Source: Nocardioides malaquae
GTDB taxonomy: Bacteria > Actinomycetota > Actinomycetes > Propionibacteriales > Nocardioidaceae
Direction of reading: 5' to 3'
NCBI RefSeq assembly: GCF_015070385.1
Contig: NZ_JADCSA010000006.1
Location: forward strand, 153,705-217,704
Length of the DNA: 64,000 nucleotides
A program made the translations under genes and the position numbers. The notes below the pieces were generated by a model. That model saw only the letters and a program-made list of their open reading frames with translations. It ran no database searches and was not told the DNA's origin. Positions 19,377-28,483 of this stretch are shown here, piece by piece; the stretch's first letter is position 1; every line of letters begins with the position of its first letter.

Positions 19377-20132
19377 GTGACACAGCCCCTCCCTGCGTCC
19401 GGGTCGTCCCCGCACGCCTCCGCCACCCCGCCCCCCGCCGTCGTGGTCGACGACCTGCACGTCAGGTTCGGGGAGGTCGAGGCCGTCGTCGGCGTCGGCT
19501 TCGAGGCGCTGCCCGGCCGCGCCACCGCCCTGCTGGGCCGCAACGGCGCCGGCAAGTCGACCACCATGCGGGTGCTCGCCGGGGTGGTGCCACCGACCAG
19601 CGGCCGCGTCCTCGTGGCCGGCATCGACGTCACGAAGGACCCGCTGGGGGTCAAGCGTGCCGTCGGCTACTGCCCCGACGTGGGTGGGCTCGTGCCGCGG
19701 GCGACCCCGTGGGAGCACCTCCAGCTCTCCGCGGCGTTGCGCCGGATGACCGACTGGGAGGCGCGGGCGCGTGACCTGCTGGAGCGCTTCGAGCTCGGCG
19801 ACGTGGCCCACCGCGTCACCGCCGGCTTCTCCCACGGCATGGGGCGGCGGCTCTCGGTGATCCTGGCTGCCTTCCACGAGCCCGACGTGCTGCTGCTCGA
19901 CGAGCCGTTCGACGGCGTCGACCCGATCGGGGTGGAGGCCACCTTCGACGTGGTCTCCGACGCCCGGGCCCGGGGTGCGGCGGTGCTGCTCTCCACGCAC
20001 CTGCGCGAGCTGGCCATCGAGGCGTGCACGACGGCCCTGGTCCTGCGCGGTGGCGCGCGGGTCGCCGACATGGACGCCCTCGACCTGCGGGGGGAGGCCG
20101 GCGCCGATGCCTATCGCGCCCTCCTCGACTGA
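19377..20132 (+). CDS. ABC transporter ATPase (ABC-2/drug-export type)
   Basis: A 251-residue ATPase with Walker A GRNGAGKST, a short Q-loop region (YCPDVGGLVPRATPWEHL), a degenerate signature FSHGMGRRLSV in place of LSGG, Walker B VLLLDEPFDGVD and a switch His in LLSTHLRE. GGGGAGA precedes the GTG at 19377. Its last 26 nt overlap the permease start, so the two are coupled. The modified signature motif is unusual but recurs in exporters of the ABC-2 group. Substrate unknown. Confidence 0.85.
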   Translation: MTQPLPASGSSPHASATPPPAVVVDDLHVRFGEVEAVVGVGFEALPGRATALLGRNGAGKSTTMRVLAGVVPPTSGRVLVAGIDVTKDPLGVKRAVGYCPDVGGLVPRATPWEHLQLSAALRRMTDWEARARDLLERFELGDVAHRVTAGFSHGMGRRLSVILAAFHEPDVLLLDEPFDGVDPIGVEATFDVVSDARARGAAVLLSTHLRELAIEACTTALVLRGGARVADMDALDLRGEAGADAYRALLD

Positions 20133-21684
20133 GGCTGCTCCCGCCGTCCGGGAGTACGCGGGTTCCGCCGCGCCGTGGGCGCCGGCTGAGATCCGTCGTG
20201 CCGTCGCCGACACCCGCCACCTGCTGCGCTTCCGCGCCGGCACCGTCCGGCGTCCAGCCGTGGTGCGCACGGCGTGGCTGCTGCTGGTCGGCCTGACCAC
20301 GGCCGCCGTCGTGGGCCCGGCGCTCGCCCCGGGGGCTGGCGGGGACGGGATGGCCTTCAACACCTTCCTGCTGCTGCCGACCTTCATGGTCGGATTCCTG
20401 GGTCTGACGATCGCCGCCGCGATCGCCTCGGGCGGTGGTCGTGAGCTGCTCTCGGGCGAGCACGCCGTCTCCCACCCGATCAGTCCGACGACCGACCACC
20501 TGGGTGCGCTGCTGATGGCGCCGCTCAACATCGGGTGGATCATCCAGGCGTGGTTCCTGCTCGGGGCCACCACCTTCGCCCACGGCTGGGACGCGTTCCC
20601 GTGGCTGCTCTCGATCATGGTGCTGTGGATCGTCGCGGCCACCGCGCTCGGCCAGGTCGTCGCCTGGTCCGTCGAGGCGGTGCGCCGGCGCCGCCACGGC
20701 GTCGTCGTGGTGCGTACGTCCGGGGTCGCCCTGGCGCTCTTCCTGGGGTGGCTGCAGGTCGCCGGCCACTTGAGCACCGTGCTCGACGCCGTGCCGACGC
20801 TGCAGCTCGTGGTCGCCGGCCTCCAGGGCTTCAGCGCCTCGTGGGTCGGGGCGATCGCGGCGCTGCTGGCGATCACCGCGGTGGCGCTGGTGCTGGGCGG
20901 AGCCGCCTGCCACGCAGCTGTCCGCAGGATGACCCGTGACGAGGTCAAGGTCGAGACGAAGCACTTCCAGGCGCGGCCGACCCCGTCGAGCCCGTGGTTG
21001 GTGCTGGTGCGCATCGACCGGGCGTCGGTGTGGCGGGCGGTGCCGATGCGCCGCGGCATGCTGGTGCTGGCGGTCGGTCCGGGCTTGATCGCCTTCGCCG
21101 GATCGCTGGCCTGGGACAACATCGTGATCCTGCCCGGCCTGGTCGCCAGTGGTGGTGCCCTGCTCTACGGCGTCAACGCGTTCTCGTTGGACGGGCGTGG
21201 TGGCCTGTGGCGCGAGAGCCTGCCGGTCGACCCGATGCACGTGTGGACGGCGCGCAGTTGGGTGATGGCCGAGTGGCTGCTCTTCGCTTCGCTGATCACG
21301 GTCTTCCTCGCCTCGCTGCGGGCGGGCGCTCCGACCGCCTCTGAGGCCGCCGCGATCGTCTGTCTGGTCCTGGTGGTGACGGTGCAGGTCGTCTCGGCGG
21401 CCATGCGCTGGTCGGTGCGGCGCCCCTTCGCCGTCGACCTGCGCTCGGCGCGGGCCACCCCTGCGCCGCCGACCGTGATGGTCGGCTACTCCGCGAAGCT
21501 GGCGTTGAGCACCACGCTGACCGCGATGGTCTTCTCCACGGCGTCGTGGGCGGCGCCGTGGCCGGTCGTGGTGCTGCTGGCCCTGCCCTTCCTGGCGTGG
21601 TCGGTCACGGCCTGGGTCCGGGCCGGGCTGGTCTGGACCGATGCGTCCGCGCGAGCGGTGGTCGTGACCACCGTGGCTGCCTGA
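20107..21684 (+). CDS. ABC-2-like multi-span permease
   Basis: A 525-residue hydrophobic protein with about 10-12 predicted membrane segments (for example residues 48-72, 83-105, 138-160, 175-195 and 330-350) and short loops, without a large extracellular domain. It overlaps the ATPase gene by 26 nt and is the obvious membrane partner. I do not recognise a named subfamily; an export function is inferred from the ATPase class. Confidence 0.75.
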   Translation: MPIAPSSTEAAPAVREYAGSAAPWAPAEIRRAVADTRHLLRFRAGTVRRPAVVRTAWLLLVGLTTAAVVGPALAPGAGGDGMAFNTFLLLPTFMVGFLGLTIAAAIASGGGRELLSGEHAVSHPISPTTDHLGALLMAPLNIGWIIQAWFLLGATTFAHGWDAFPWLLSIMVLWIVAATALGQVVAWSVEAVRRRRHGVVVVRTSGVALALFLGWLQVAGHLSTVLDAVPTLQLVVAGLQGFSASWVGAIAALLAITAVALVLGGAACHAAVRRMTRDEVKVETKHFQARPTPSSPWLVLVRIDRASVWRAVPMRRGMLVLAVGPGLIAFAGSLAWDNIVILPGLVASGGALLYGVNAFSLDGRGGLWRESLPVDPMHVWTARSWVMAEWLLFASLITVFLASLRAGAPTASEAAAIVCLVLVVTVQVVSAAMRWSVRRPFAVDLRSARATPAPPTVMVGYSAKLALSTTLTAMVFSTASWAAPWPVVVLLALPFLAWSVTAWVRAGLVWTDASARAVVVTTVAA

Positions 21685-21702
21685 ACATCTACCATTCAGC
21701 AC

Positions 21703-22575
21703 ATGCGTATCCGTGGTACTGCCGCCGTCGTCTCCTTGCCCCTCGCTCTGGCGCTCGCCGCCTGTGCCCCGGCCGAGGAGGAGCCCGACGCCGGCTCGAC
21801 CCCCACCGCCGAGGTGACGGACCCCGCTGAGTGCGCGGCGGACAAGGTGATGTCCGCCGGCACGCTCACCGTGGGCACCGACTCGCCGGCCTACGAGCCG
21901 TGGTTCGCCGACAACGACCCGTCCAACGGCCGGGGCTTCGAGTCCGCCGTCGCCTACGCGGTCGCGGAGAAGCTGGGCTTCGAGGCCGCCGACGTGGAGT
22001 GGGTCAAGGTGCCCTTCAACAACTCCTACGCCCCCGGTGCGAAGAAGTTCGACTTCGACATCAACCAGATCTCGATCACCGAGGAGCGGAAGAAGGTCGT
22101 CGACTTCTCCGAGGGCTATTACGAGCCCACCCAGGCGATCGTCGCGCTCAAGGACTCCGCGGCCGCGAAGGTCGCCGACCTCGACGCGCTGAAGGATTTC
22201 AAGCTGGGCGCGCAGACCGGCACCACGTCGCTGACGGCCGTGCGCGAGGAGGTCGAGCCGACGGCGCAGCCGCTGGTCTTCGAGGACACCAACGCGGCCA
22301 AGCAGGCACTGCTCAACGGTCAGGTCGACGCGATCGTCGCCGACCTGCCGACGGCGCTCTACATCAGCGCGGCCGAGATCGAGGGCTCCACGGTCATGGG
22401 TCAGTTCGCCTACGAGGACGACGCGACGGAGGAGTTCGGCCTGCTCTTCGAGAAGGGCAACGCTCTGGTCGGCTGCGTCGACGCCGCGCTCGCGGAGCTG
22501 GGGGAGGACGGCACCCTGGCCGCGCTGGAGCAGGAGTGGCTCTCCGAGACCGCTGACGTCCCGGTCCTCGACTGA
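21703..22575 (+). CDS. Amino-acid ABC transporter substrate-binding lipoprotein
   Basis: A 290-residue solute-binding protein of family 3. The signal sequence ends in the lipobox LAAC with Cys21. The mature domain has GTLTVGTDSPAYEPWF, FDFDINQISITEERKKVVDFSEGYYEPTQAIVA and LGAQTGTTS, typical for polar amino-acid binders. A permease and ATPase of the same system follow on the same strand. The ligand cannot be fixed from sequence. Confidence 0.92.
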   Translation: MRIRGTAAVVSLPLALALAACAPAEEEPDAGSTPTAEVTDPAECAADKVMSAGTLTVGTDSPAYEPWFADNDPSNGRGFESAVAYAVAEKLGFEAADVEWVKVPFNNSYAPGAKKFDFDINQISITEERKKVVDFSEGYYEPTQAIVALKDSAAAKVADLDALKDFKLGAQTGTTSLTAVREEVEPTAQPLVFEDTNAAKQALLNGQVDAIVADLPTALYISAAEIEGSTVMGQFAYEDDATEEFGLLFEKGNALVGCVDAALAELGEDGTLAALEQEWLSETADVPVLD

Positions 22576-22607
22576 TCACGACGCTGCTGCTTCCTGACTG
22601 AGTCCAC

Positions 22608-23492
22608 GTGAACGACACGGGTGCGCCGGCCGGCGGCCGGAGCGCTGCCGCCTGGCAGCCGAGCGAGCGCGAGCTCGCCCGCCGCGCGGTCCGGCGTAAC
22701 CTGCGACGTCGCCAGCTCCTCATCGCCTCGACCGTCACGGTCGTCGTCTTCGGCGCGCTGGCGGTCGGCACCACCCAGCTGCCCGGCTGGGAGCGGGTGC
22801 AGGAGACGTTCTTCTCGCCCGAGCACGCGCGCGACTCCTTCCCCGCGATCCTGGCCGGCTTCTGGGTCAACGTGAAGATGTTCCTCATCGCCGAGCCGAT
22901 CATCTTGGTGCTGGGCCTGCTGGTGGCGCTCTCGCGGCAGAGCACGTCGGCGTGGTTGACGCCGTTGCGGCTGGTGGCCATCGGCTACACCGACCTCTTC
23001 CGCGGCATCCCGACCATCCTGCTGGTGCTGCTCTGCGGCTTCGGCATCCCCGCGCTGGGCCTCTCCGGGGTCACCAACGACCTCTTCTTCTGGGCGCTGG
23101 TCGCGCTGGTGCTCTCCTACGGTGCCTACGTCGCGGAGGTCTTCCGCGCCGGCATCGAGTCGATCCACCCCTCGCAGTGGGCGAGCGCGCAGACGCTGGG
23201 GCTCAGCCGGGTGCAGGCGATGCGCCACGTGATCGTGCCCCAGGCCGTACGCCGCGTGGTCCCCCCGCTGCTCAACGACTTCGTGTCGCTGCAGAAGGAC
23301 ACGGCGCTGGTCTCGACGATCGGCATCTTCGACGCCGTCTTCTCGGCCCGCGACTACGGCAACTACCACTTCAACTACACCGCCATGGTCGTGGTGGCGG
23401 CCTTCTTCGTGGCGTTGACGATCCCGCTGGCCCGGTTCACCGACCGGCTGCAGCGGCGCTACGCCGAGCGCGAGCGGGCGGGGGCGAGATGA
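22608..23492 (+). CDS. Amino-acid ABC transporter permease
   Basis: A 294-residue inner-membrane permease of the HisM/GlnP group. A basic cytoplasmic N-terminus precedes about five membrane segments, and the EAA loop region is visible as ASAQTLGLSRVQAMRHVIVPQAVRRVVPPLLNDFVSLQKDTAL. The GTG at 22608 lies 32 nt after the binding-protein stop, and the gene overlaps the ATPase gene by 4 nt. Confidence 0.92.
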   Translation: MNDTGAPAGGRSAAAWQPSERELARRAVRRNLRRRQLLIASTVTVVVFGALAVGTTQLPGWERVQETFFSPEHARDSFPAILAGFWVNVKMFLIAEPIILVLGLLVALSRQSTSAWLTPLRLVAIGYTDLFRGIPTILLVLLCGFGIPALGLSGVTNDLFFWALVALVLSYGAYVAEVFRAGIESIHPSQWASAQTLGLSRVQAMRHVIVPQAVRRVVPPLLNDFVSLQKDTALVSTIGIFDAVFSARDYGNYHFNYTAMVVVAAFFVALTIPLARFTDRLQRRYAERERAGAR

Positions 23493-24226
23493 GCGAGCCG
23501 CTGCTGCGGGTGCGGGGCGTACGCAAGGCCTACGGCCCCAAGGTCGTGCTCGACGACGTCTCTCTCGACGTCGCCGCCGGGGACGTGGTCTGCCTGATCG
23601 GGGCGTCGGGCTCCGGCAAGTCGACGCTGCTGCGCTGCCTCAACCTGCTCGAGGACGTCGACGACGGCATGATCGACTTCGAGGGCCGTGAGATCTCCGA
23701 CCCGCGCGTCGACCGCCGGGCGGTTCACGCCCGGATGGGGATGGTCTTCCAGGCCTACAACCTCTTCCCGCACCTGACGGTGCTCGACAACGTCACCCTG
23801 TCGCCGCGTCGCGTCCACCGGGTCCCGAGGCGGGGGGCCCAGGCGCGGGCGCGGGTGCTGCTGGAGCAGTTCGGGCTGGCCGACAAGGCTGACGTGCACC
23901 CCGACCGGCTCTCCGGTGGCCAGCAGCAACGCGTCGCCCTGGTGCGGGCCCTGGCGACCGGCCCGTCTTTGCTGCTGCTCGACGAGATCACCGCCGCCCT
24001 GGACCCTGAGCTGGTCGGCGACGTGCTCCGGGCGGTGAGGGCGCTGGCGGCCGAGGGCACCACGATGATCCTGGCCACCCACGAGATGGACTTCGCCCGG
24101 GACGTCGCCACCAAGGTCTGCTTCCTCGACGGCGGACGGATCCTCGAGCAGGGGCCACCCGAGCAGATCTTCTCCGCGCCGCGCGAGGAGCGGACCCGCC
24201 AGTTCCTGGCTCGCGTGCTGCGCTGA
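23489..24226 (+). CDS. Amino-acid ABC transporter ATPase (GlnQ-type)
   Basis: A 245-residue ATPase energising the importer encoded just upstream. Walker A is GASGSGKST, the Q-loop FQAYNLFPHLTVLDNVTLSP is characteristic of polar amino-acid importers, the signature is [15 protein letters not shown], and Walker B LLLLDEITAALDPE has Ile where Pro is usual. The last residues before the stop resemble those of GlnQ relatives. Confidence 0.93.
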   Translation: MSEPLLRVRGVRKAYGPKVVLDDVSLDVAAGDVVCLIGASGSGKSTLLRCLNLLEDVDDGMIDFEGREISDPRVDRRAVHARMGMVFQAYNLFPHLTVLDNVTLSPRRVHRVPRRGAQARARVLLEQFGLADKADVHPDRLSGGQQQRVALVRALATGPSLLLLDEITAALDPELVGDVLRAVRALAAEGTTMILATHEMDFARDVATKVCFLDGGRILEQGPPEQIFSAPREERTRQFLARVLR

Positions 24227-24359
24227 GCCCGTGCCGCTCCTGCGGCGTCCCGGCGTGTCAGCCGGCCGTGTCGGTGGAGCCTGGTCCTTCGCGACGCCGT
24301 CCGCGTGCTGGAGCGGTGCGCCGGTGAGGACGCGGCCATCTCCTGAGAGAGTGACCCGC

Positions 24360-24986
24360 ATGGGACAGGTGCTGCTCATCCGCCATGGACAGGCGTCCTT
24401 CGGGACCGACGACTACGACCGGCTCTCCGCCGTGGGGCAGGAGCAGGCCGTGGCGCTCGGCCGGGCGCTCGCCGGCCTGACCCCCGAGCTGGTCGTCCAC
24501 GGCGAGCTCCGTCGCCAGCGGGAGACCGCCGAGCACGCGGTCGCGGTGGCCGGGTGGGACGCGCCCGTCGAGGTGGACCCGAGGTGGGACGAGTTCGAGA
24601 TGGTCGGCAGCGCCGCGCGGATGGCGCGCAGCAGCCTGACGGACGCGCGCGAGTTCCAGGCTTGGTACGAGGCCGCGACCGACCGCTGGCTGGCCGGCGA
24701 GGAGCTCGAGCCGGGCCAGGAGCCGTACGCCGAGTTCACCGCCCGCACCTCCGGCGCCCTCGCCGCGGTCGCCGAGCACGGCACCGCCGTGGTCTTCACC
24801 TCCGGCGGCCCGATCGCCAGCCTCAGCGCTGGGCTCCTCGACGGGGGGCAGGCCGCCTACCGTCGCCTGATGCCGGTGATGGTCAACGCCTCGATCACCA
24901 AGATCCTCGTCGGTCGGCGCGGGATGAGCCTGGTCCAGTTCAACGGCCACGACCACCTGACCCGCGAGCAGGTCACCTACCGCTGA
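24360..24986 (+). CDS. Histidine phosphatase (phosphoglycerate-mutase-like)
   Basis: A 208-residue member of the branch-1 histidine phosphatases. The catalytic RHG is in VLLIRHGQASFG at the N-terminus, a second conserved region is LVVHGELRRQRETAEH, and the C-terminal catalytic His is replaced by Ser in VVFTSGGPIASL where GHG-like motifs usually occur. That substitution may lower or abolish phosphatase activity. The ATG at 24360 is preceded by CTGAGAGAG. Substrate unknown. Confidence 0.82.
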   Translation: MGQVLLIRHGQASFGTDDYDRLSAVGQEQAVALGRALAGLTPELVVHGELRRQRETAEHAVAVAGWDAPVEVDPRWDEFEMVGSAARMARSSLTDAREFQAWYEAATDRWLAGEELEPGQEPYAEFTARTSGALAAVAEHGTAVVFTSGGPIASLSAGLLDGGQAAYRRLMPVMVNASITKILVGRRGMSLVQFNGHDHLTREQVTYR

Positions 24987-25028
24987 GGCGTACGCCCGGT
25001 GCCGGCGACGTCAGACCATCGTCCGGAG

Positions 25029-25814
25029 TCAGACCATCTTCCGGACCAGGCCGAGCGGCGCCACCTTGAGGACGGCCGCGACCGGCGTCCAGGGCCAACC
25101 CGGCACGGAGACCGACTTCTTCTCCTTCACGATCGCGTCGACGATCGCGGTGGTTCCCCGCTCCGTGGAGGCCATGAGCAGACCGGGCTTGCGGTTCGGG
25201 TCGCTCATCTCGGAGATGATGAAACCGGGGTGGATCACGGAGATCCGGTACTGCGGCTTGCTGTGCAGCTCCGTGCGCAGCCCTTCGGCCAGGTGGGCCA
25301 CGCCCGCCTTGGTGGCGGCGTAGGCGGTCATCGCCTTCGGCATCCCACGCTTGGCGGAGACGCTGGAGATCATCACCAGGTGACCGCCGTCCTGCGCCCG
25401 GAAGATCTCCATGGCGGCCTCGGTCTGGGCCAGCGCGCCGATGAAGTTGGTCATCGCCGTGTCGCGGTTGGCGTCGAAGCGCCCCGTGCCCAGGGGAGCG
25501 CCCTTGCCGATCCCCGCGTTGACGACCACCCGGTCGATCGCGCGGCCGTCGGCGGCGAACTCGTCGCGGAAGGCACGGAAGACCTCGAAGACTGCGTCGT
25601 GGTCGTCGACGTCCAGCGCCCGCACCGACACCTTCCGCTCCGGGTGAGCGGCGAGGATCTCCGTACGCAGCTCCTCGAGACGCTCTGTCCGTCGGGCGCA
25701 GAGCGCGAGGTCGTGACCCCGGGCGGCCAGCTGGCGTGCCATCTCGGCCCCGAGCCCGCTCGAGGCTCCGGTGATCAACGTGGTCTGCGAGGGGCGCGGC
25801 GTGGCGGCAGTCAT
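25029..25814 (-). CDS. Short-chain dehydrogenase/reductase
   Basis: A 261-residue classical SDR. The cofactor motif is TGASSGLG near residues 15-22, NAGIG marks the central strand, and the catalytic Ser-Tyr-Lys is seen in MISSVSAKRG...AYAATKAG. The acidic DVDD after strand 3 and Arg residues after strand 2 (CARRTER) suggest NADP preference. The C-terminal segment with VPGWPWTPVAAVLKVAPLG is like those of SDRs that act on lipids or steroids. No operon partner. Confidence 0.88.
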   Translation of the reverse strand: MTAATPRPSQTTLITGASSGLGAEMARQLAARGHDLALCARRTERLEELRTEILAAHPERKVSVRALDVDDHDAVFEVFRAFRDEFAADGRAIDRVVVNAGIGKGAPLGTGRFDANRDTAMTNFIGALAQTEAAMEIFRAQDGGHLVMISSVSAKRGMPKAMTAYAATKAGVAHLAEGLRTELHSKPQYRISVIHPGFIISEMSDPNRKPGLLMASTERGTTAIVDAIVKEKKSVSVPGWPWTPVAAVLKVAPLGLVRKMV

Positions 25815-25872
25815 GGGGGCGAGTGTGGCAAAGGTGCGGTCGGTGCGGGAAGTCCGGCCCGGGCCCGGACGT

Positions 25873-25908
25873 ACAGAACCCGCCCGGGCAAGTCCGGGCG
25901 GGTCCTGT
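25873..25908 (-). terminator. Terminator hairpin after the membrane-protein gene
   Basis: A 15-bp stem (one mismatch), ACAGAACCCGCCCGG / CCGGGCGGGTCCTGT, encloses 6 nt, between the end of the minus-strand membrane-protein gene and the SDR start. Confidence 0.6.
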
Positions 25909-25939
25909 GCTGCGCCGCTCGGCGCGGTGCCGGTCAGGC

Positions 25940-26842
25940 TCAGGGAGCGACCGGCTCACCCTGCAGGGTGCGGTAGGTGTAGGCCTGCGCCAGGATCACG
26001 ATGGGCGTGGCCACCACGATGCCGATGCAGCAGGCGAGCAGGCCGGCGACGGTGGCGACGATCGACAGCAGGACGAAGAGGAGCACCGACCCCACGTTGT
26101 CCTTGACCAGGTTGAAGCTGGACTTGATGGCCTCCAGCGCGCTCTGGTTCTTGTCGATGATGAAGTAGTTGGTGAACATCGTCAGCAGGCCGACGACCAG
26201 ACCGGGCAGGACGCAGAGGATGAGTCCGATCGTGGTCGCGACGCTGATGATCAGCGACGCGATCAGGATCTGCAGCCAGTCGATGCCCTGGGTGAGGTTG
26301 GTGAATCCCTGGCCGTTGGCCACGTTGAGGGCTCCACGCACCAGCAGCGCCATGAAGAAGAGGCTGATCAGCGTCGTGAGGAGGTTGCTCAGGATGGAGC
26401 CGATGCTGCTGACGCCGGCCGCTGCGCCGACGCCGCCGAAGTCGACCGTGCCGTCGTCGTTGACGGTGACCTCGTTGGAGGAGCTGAACCCACCGGTGAT
26501 GAAGCTGCTCACCAACGACACGATGAAGACCACGACGAAGAAGGCCAGCACGAGACCGATCATCATCGCGGCGTTGGCCTTGAACTTGTTCCAGGCCCAC
26601 GAGAAGGCGTTGCTGACGCTGTAGCCGCCGCCACCACCACCTCCACCGCCGTACCCGGGGCCCCCGGGCGGGGGCGGGGGTGCCTGGCCGTAGTCGGGCT
26701 GGCCGTAGCCGCCCTGCTGCCCGTAGTTCGGCTGGCCGTAACCGGGCTGCTGGCCGCCGGGCTGCCCGTAAGGGTCCTGGCTTGGCTGCCCCTGGGGGTC
26801 CTGGCCGTAGGGATTGTTCGGGTCGTTGCCGTAGGTCGACAC
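25940..26842 (-). CDS. Membrane protein with YGQP-repeat N-terminus
   Basis: A 300-residue protein. Residues 1-75 are a disordered Gly/Gln/Pro/Tyr region with repeated YGQP-like units and a run of Pro followed by a Gly run. The rest has about five hydrophobic segments arranged as in DUF975/YciC-like membrane proteins (AFSWAWNKFKANAAMMIGLVLAF; long helices around 170-195, 215-245 and 265-290). The GTG at 26842 is chosen because AAGGAGG precedes it closely. Such low-complexity heads are common in actinobacterial envelope proteins; the function is unknown. Confidence 0.8.
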   Translation of the reverse strand: MSTYGNDPNNPYGQDPQGQPSQDPYGQPGGQQPGYGQPNYGQQGGYGQPDYGQAPPPPPGGPGYGGGGGGGGGYSVSNAFSWAWNKFKANAAMMIGLVLAFFVVVFIVSLVSSFITGGFSSSNEVTVNDDGTVDFGGVGAAAGVSSIGSILSNLLTTLISLFFMALLVRGALNVANGQGFTNLTQGIDWLQILIASLIISVATTIGLILCVLPGLVVGLLTMFTNYFIIDKNQSALEAIKSSFNLVKDNVGSVLLFVLLSIVATVAGLLACCIGIVVATPIVILAQAYTYRTLQGEPVAP

Positions 26843-26953
26843 GCCGCCTCCTTCTCGTCCGGGCGTCCTGACCCGGCCCCTCGCGTGAGGCACACCCTAG
26901 TGAGTCTCGGTGACAGCTCGGTGCAACGGTCCAGACCGGTAATGTCCGAGAAA

Positions 26954-26983
26954 ACTTACCAACAGGCTTGACTGTTTGTAAGT
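26954..26983. promoter_or_regulatory. TetR-type operator/promoter of the catabolic operon
   Basis: An 11-of-12 inverted repeat, ACTTACCAACAG / CTGTTTGTAAGT with a 6-nt centre, lies 21 nt upstream of the tetR start and covers a TTGACT at 26968-26973 that could be a -35 box. The position suggests autorepression by the TetR protein. Confidence 0.6.
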
Positions 26984-27004
26984 CGCCGTTGCAGGCTTGC
27001 CGCC

Positions 27005-27616
27005 ATGAGCACCTCGCCGACACGCGTCCCCCAGGAGGAACGCACCCGTGCCATGCGGGCCCGCCTCCTCGAGGCGACGGTGGAGTGCCTGGTGGAGCAC
27101 GGATTCTCCGGCACCTCGACCACGCTGGTCAGTCAGAGAGCCGGGGTCTCCCGCGGCGCCCAGCTCCACCACTTCCCGACCAAGAACGACCTCGTCGTCG
27201 CTGCCGTCGCCCACATCGCCGACACCCGCGCCGGCGAGCTCGCCGCCGCGCTCGCCGACGCCCCCACGGGGGAGCGGCGTACGCGTGCGGTGCTGGAGCT
27301 GCTCGCCGAGCACTTCACCTCGCCGATCTTCGCCGCGGCGCTCGAGTTGTGGGTCGCCGCCCGCACCGACCCCACCCTCGCCGAGGCCGTCGGTCCACTC
27401 GAGCAGCGCGTGGGTCGCCAGGCCCACGAGCTCACCGCCGCGGCACTGGGCGTCGACGGCTCGGCCCGCGGCACCCGCGAGCTCGTCCAGGCCACCCTCG
27501 ACCTCGTGCGTGGCCTCGGCCTGGCCAACACCATCTCCGACGACGCGCGCCGCCGCGGCCGGATCCTCGACGCCTGGGCGGTCACCCTCGACGCCCAACT
27601 GGCTCGCAACGCATGA
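27005..27616 (+). CDS. TetR-family transcriptional regulator
   Basis: A 203-residue repressor with an N-terminal TetR helix-turn-helix (RLLEATVECLVEHGFSGTSTTLVSQRAGVSRGAQLHHFPTKNDLVVAAVAHI) and a helical ligand-binding domain. It is the first gene of a run ending at 36280, all on one strand and mostly overlapping, so it probably controls this catabolic operon through the palindrome at 26954-26983. A CoA-ester ligand is likely but not shown. Confidence 0.9.
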   Translation: MSTSPTRVPQEERTRAMRARLLEATVECLVEHGFSGTSTTLVSQRAGVSRGAQLHHFPTKNDLVVAAVAHIADTRAGELAAALADAPTGERRTRAVLELLAEHFTSPIFAAALELWVAARTDPTLAEAVGPLEQRVGRQAHELTAAALGVDGSARGTRELVQATLDLVRGLGLANTISDDARRRGRILDAWAVTLDAQLARNA

Positions 27617-27682
27617 CGGGGGGCATCGCTCCAGCCCTTCTCCAGACCCCCACAGATCCATCGACCCCCAAGGAGCGTGACC

Positions 27683-28483
27683 GTGCCTGACAGCGTGCTC
27701 ACAGGAGTGCTGGCTGACCTGGCCGCCGAAGGCGACCGGCTCGACGAGCTCGTCGCCGGCCTGAGTGACGACGAGTGGCGCACCGCCACCCCTGCCGAGG
27801 GCTGGGACGTCGCCACCACCATCGCCCACCTCGCCTGGACCGACGAGGTTGCCGTCAAGGCGGCACGCGACAAGGAGGCGTGGGACGCCGAGGTGATGGG
27901 CGCGATCATGAACCCCACCGGGTACGTCGACGAGATGGCGCTCCAGGGCGCCGAGGCGGCTCCCGCCGACCTGCTCGCCCGCTGGCGCGCCGCCCGCCCG
28001 GCGCTGGTCCAGACACTGCGGGAGTTTCCCGAGGGCGAGAAGATGATGTGGTTCGGCCCGCCGATGTCGCCCGCCTCGATGGCGAGCGCCCGCTTCATGG
28101 AGACCTGGGCCCACGGGCTCGACGTCGCCGACGCCCTCGGTGTCGAGCTGGAGCCGACCGACCGGATCCGCCACGTCGCCCACATCGGCGTGCGCACCCG
28201 CAACTACTCGTTCAAGAACAACGAGCTCGAGGCCCCGGCCGAGGAGTTCCGCGTCGAGCTGACCGCCCCGTCGGGCGAGGTGTGGACGTACGGCCCCGAG
28301 GACGCCGCGCAGAAGGTCACCGGCTCGGCCCTCGACTTCTGCCGACTGGTCACCCAGCGCGTGCACCGCGACGACACCGACCTGGTCGCCACCGGCGCCG
28401 ACGCCGAGCAGTGGCTCACCATCGCCCAGGCGTTCGCCGGTCCCGCCGGCGGTGGCCGCGCCCCGAAGGGGGACGACCAGTGA
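27683..28483 (+). CDS. TIGR03084-family metal-binding protein (DinB/maleylpyruvate isomerase-like)
   Basis: A 266-residue protein. The N-terminal four-helix region has the metal-site pattern of the DinB/MDMPI fold: a His in TTIAHLAWTDE and one in FMETWAHGLDVADALG. The C-terminal half has the wHTH-like domain seen in this family. The GTG at 27683 is preferred over GTG 27677 because AGGAG ends 7 nt before it. It is regularly found next to AtuA-like genes, as here, where the stop overlaps the next start by 4 nt. Biochemical role unknown. Confidence 0.82.
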   Translation: MPDSVLTGVLADLAAEGDRLDELVAGLSDDEWRTATPAEGWDVATTIAHLAWTDEVAVKAARDKEAWDAEVMGAIMNPTGYVDEMALQGAEAAPADLLARWRAARPALVQTLREFPEGEKMMWFGPPMSPASMASARFMETWAHGLDVADALGVELEPTDRIRHVAHIGVRTRNYSFKNNELEAPAEEFRVELTAPSGEVWTYGPEDAAQKVTGSALDFCRLVTQRVHRDDTDLVATGADAEQWLTIAQAFAGPAGGGRAPKGDDQ

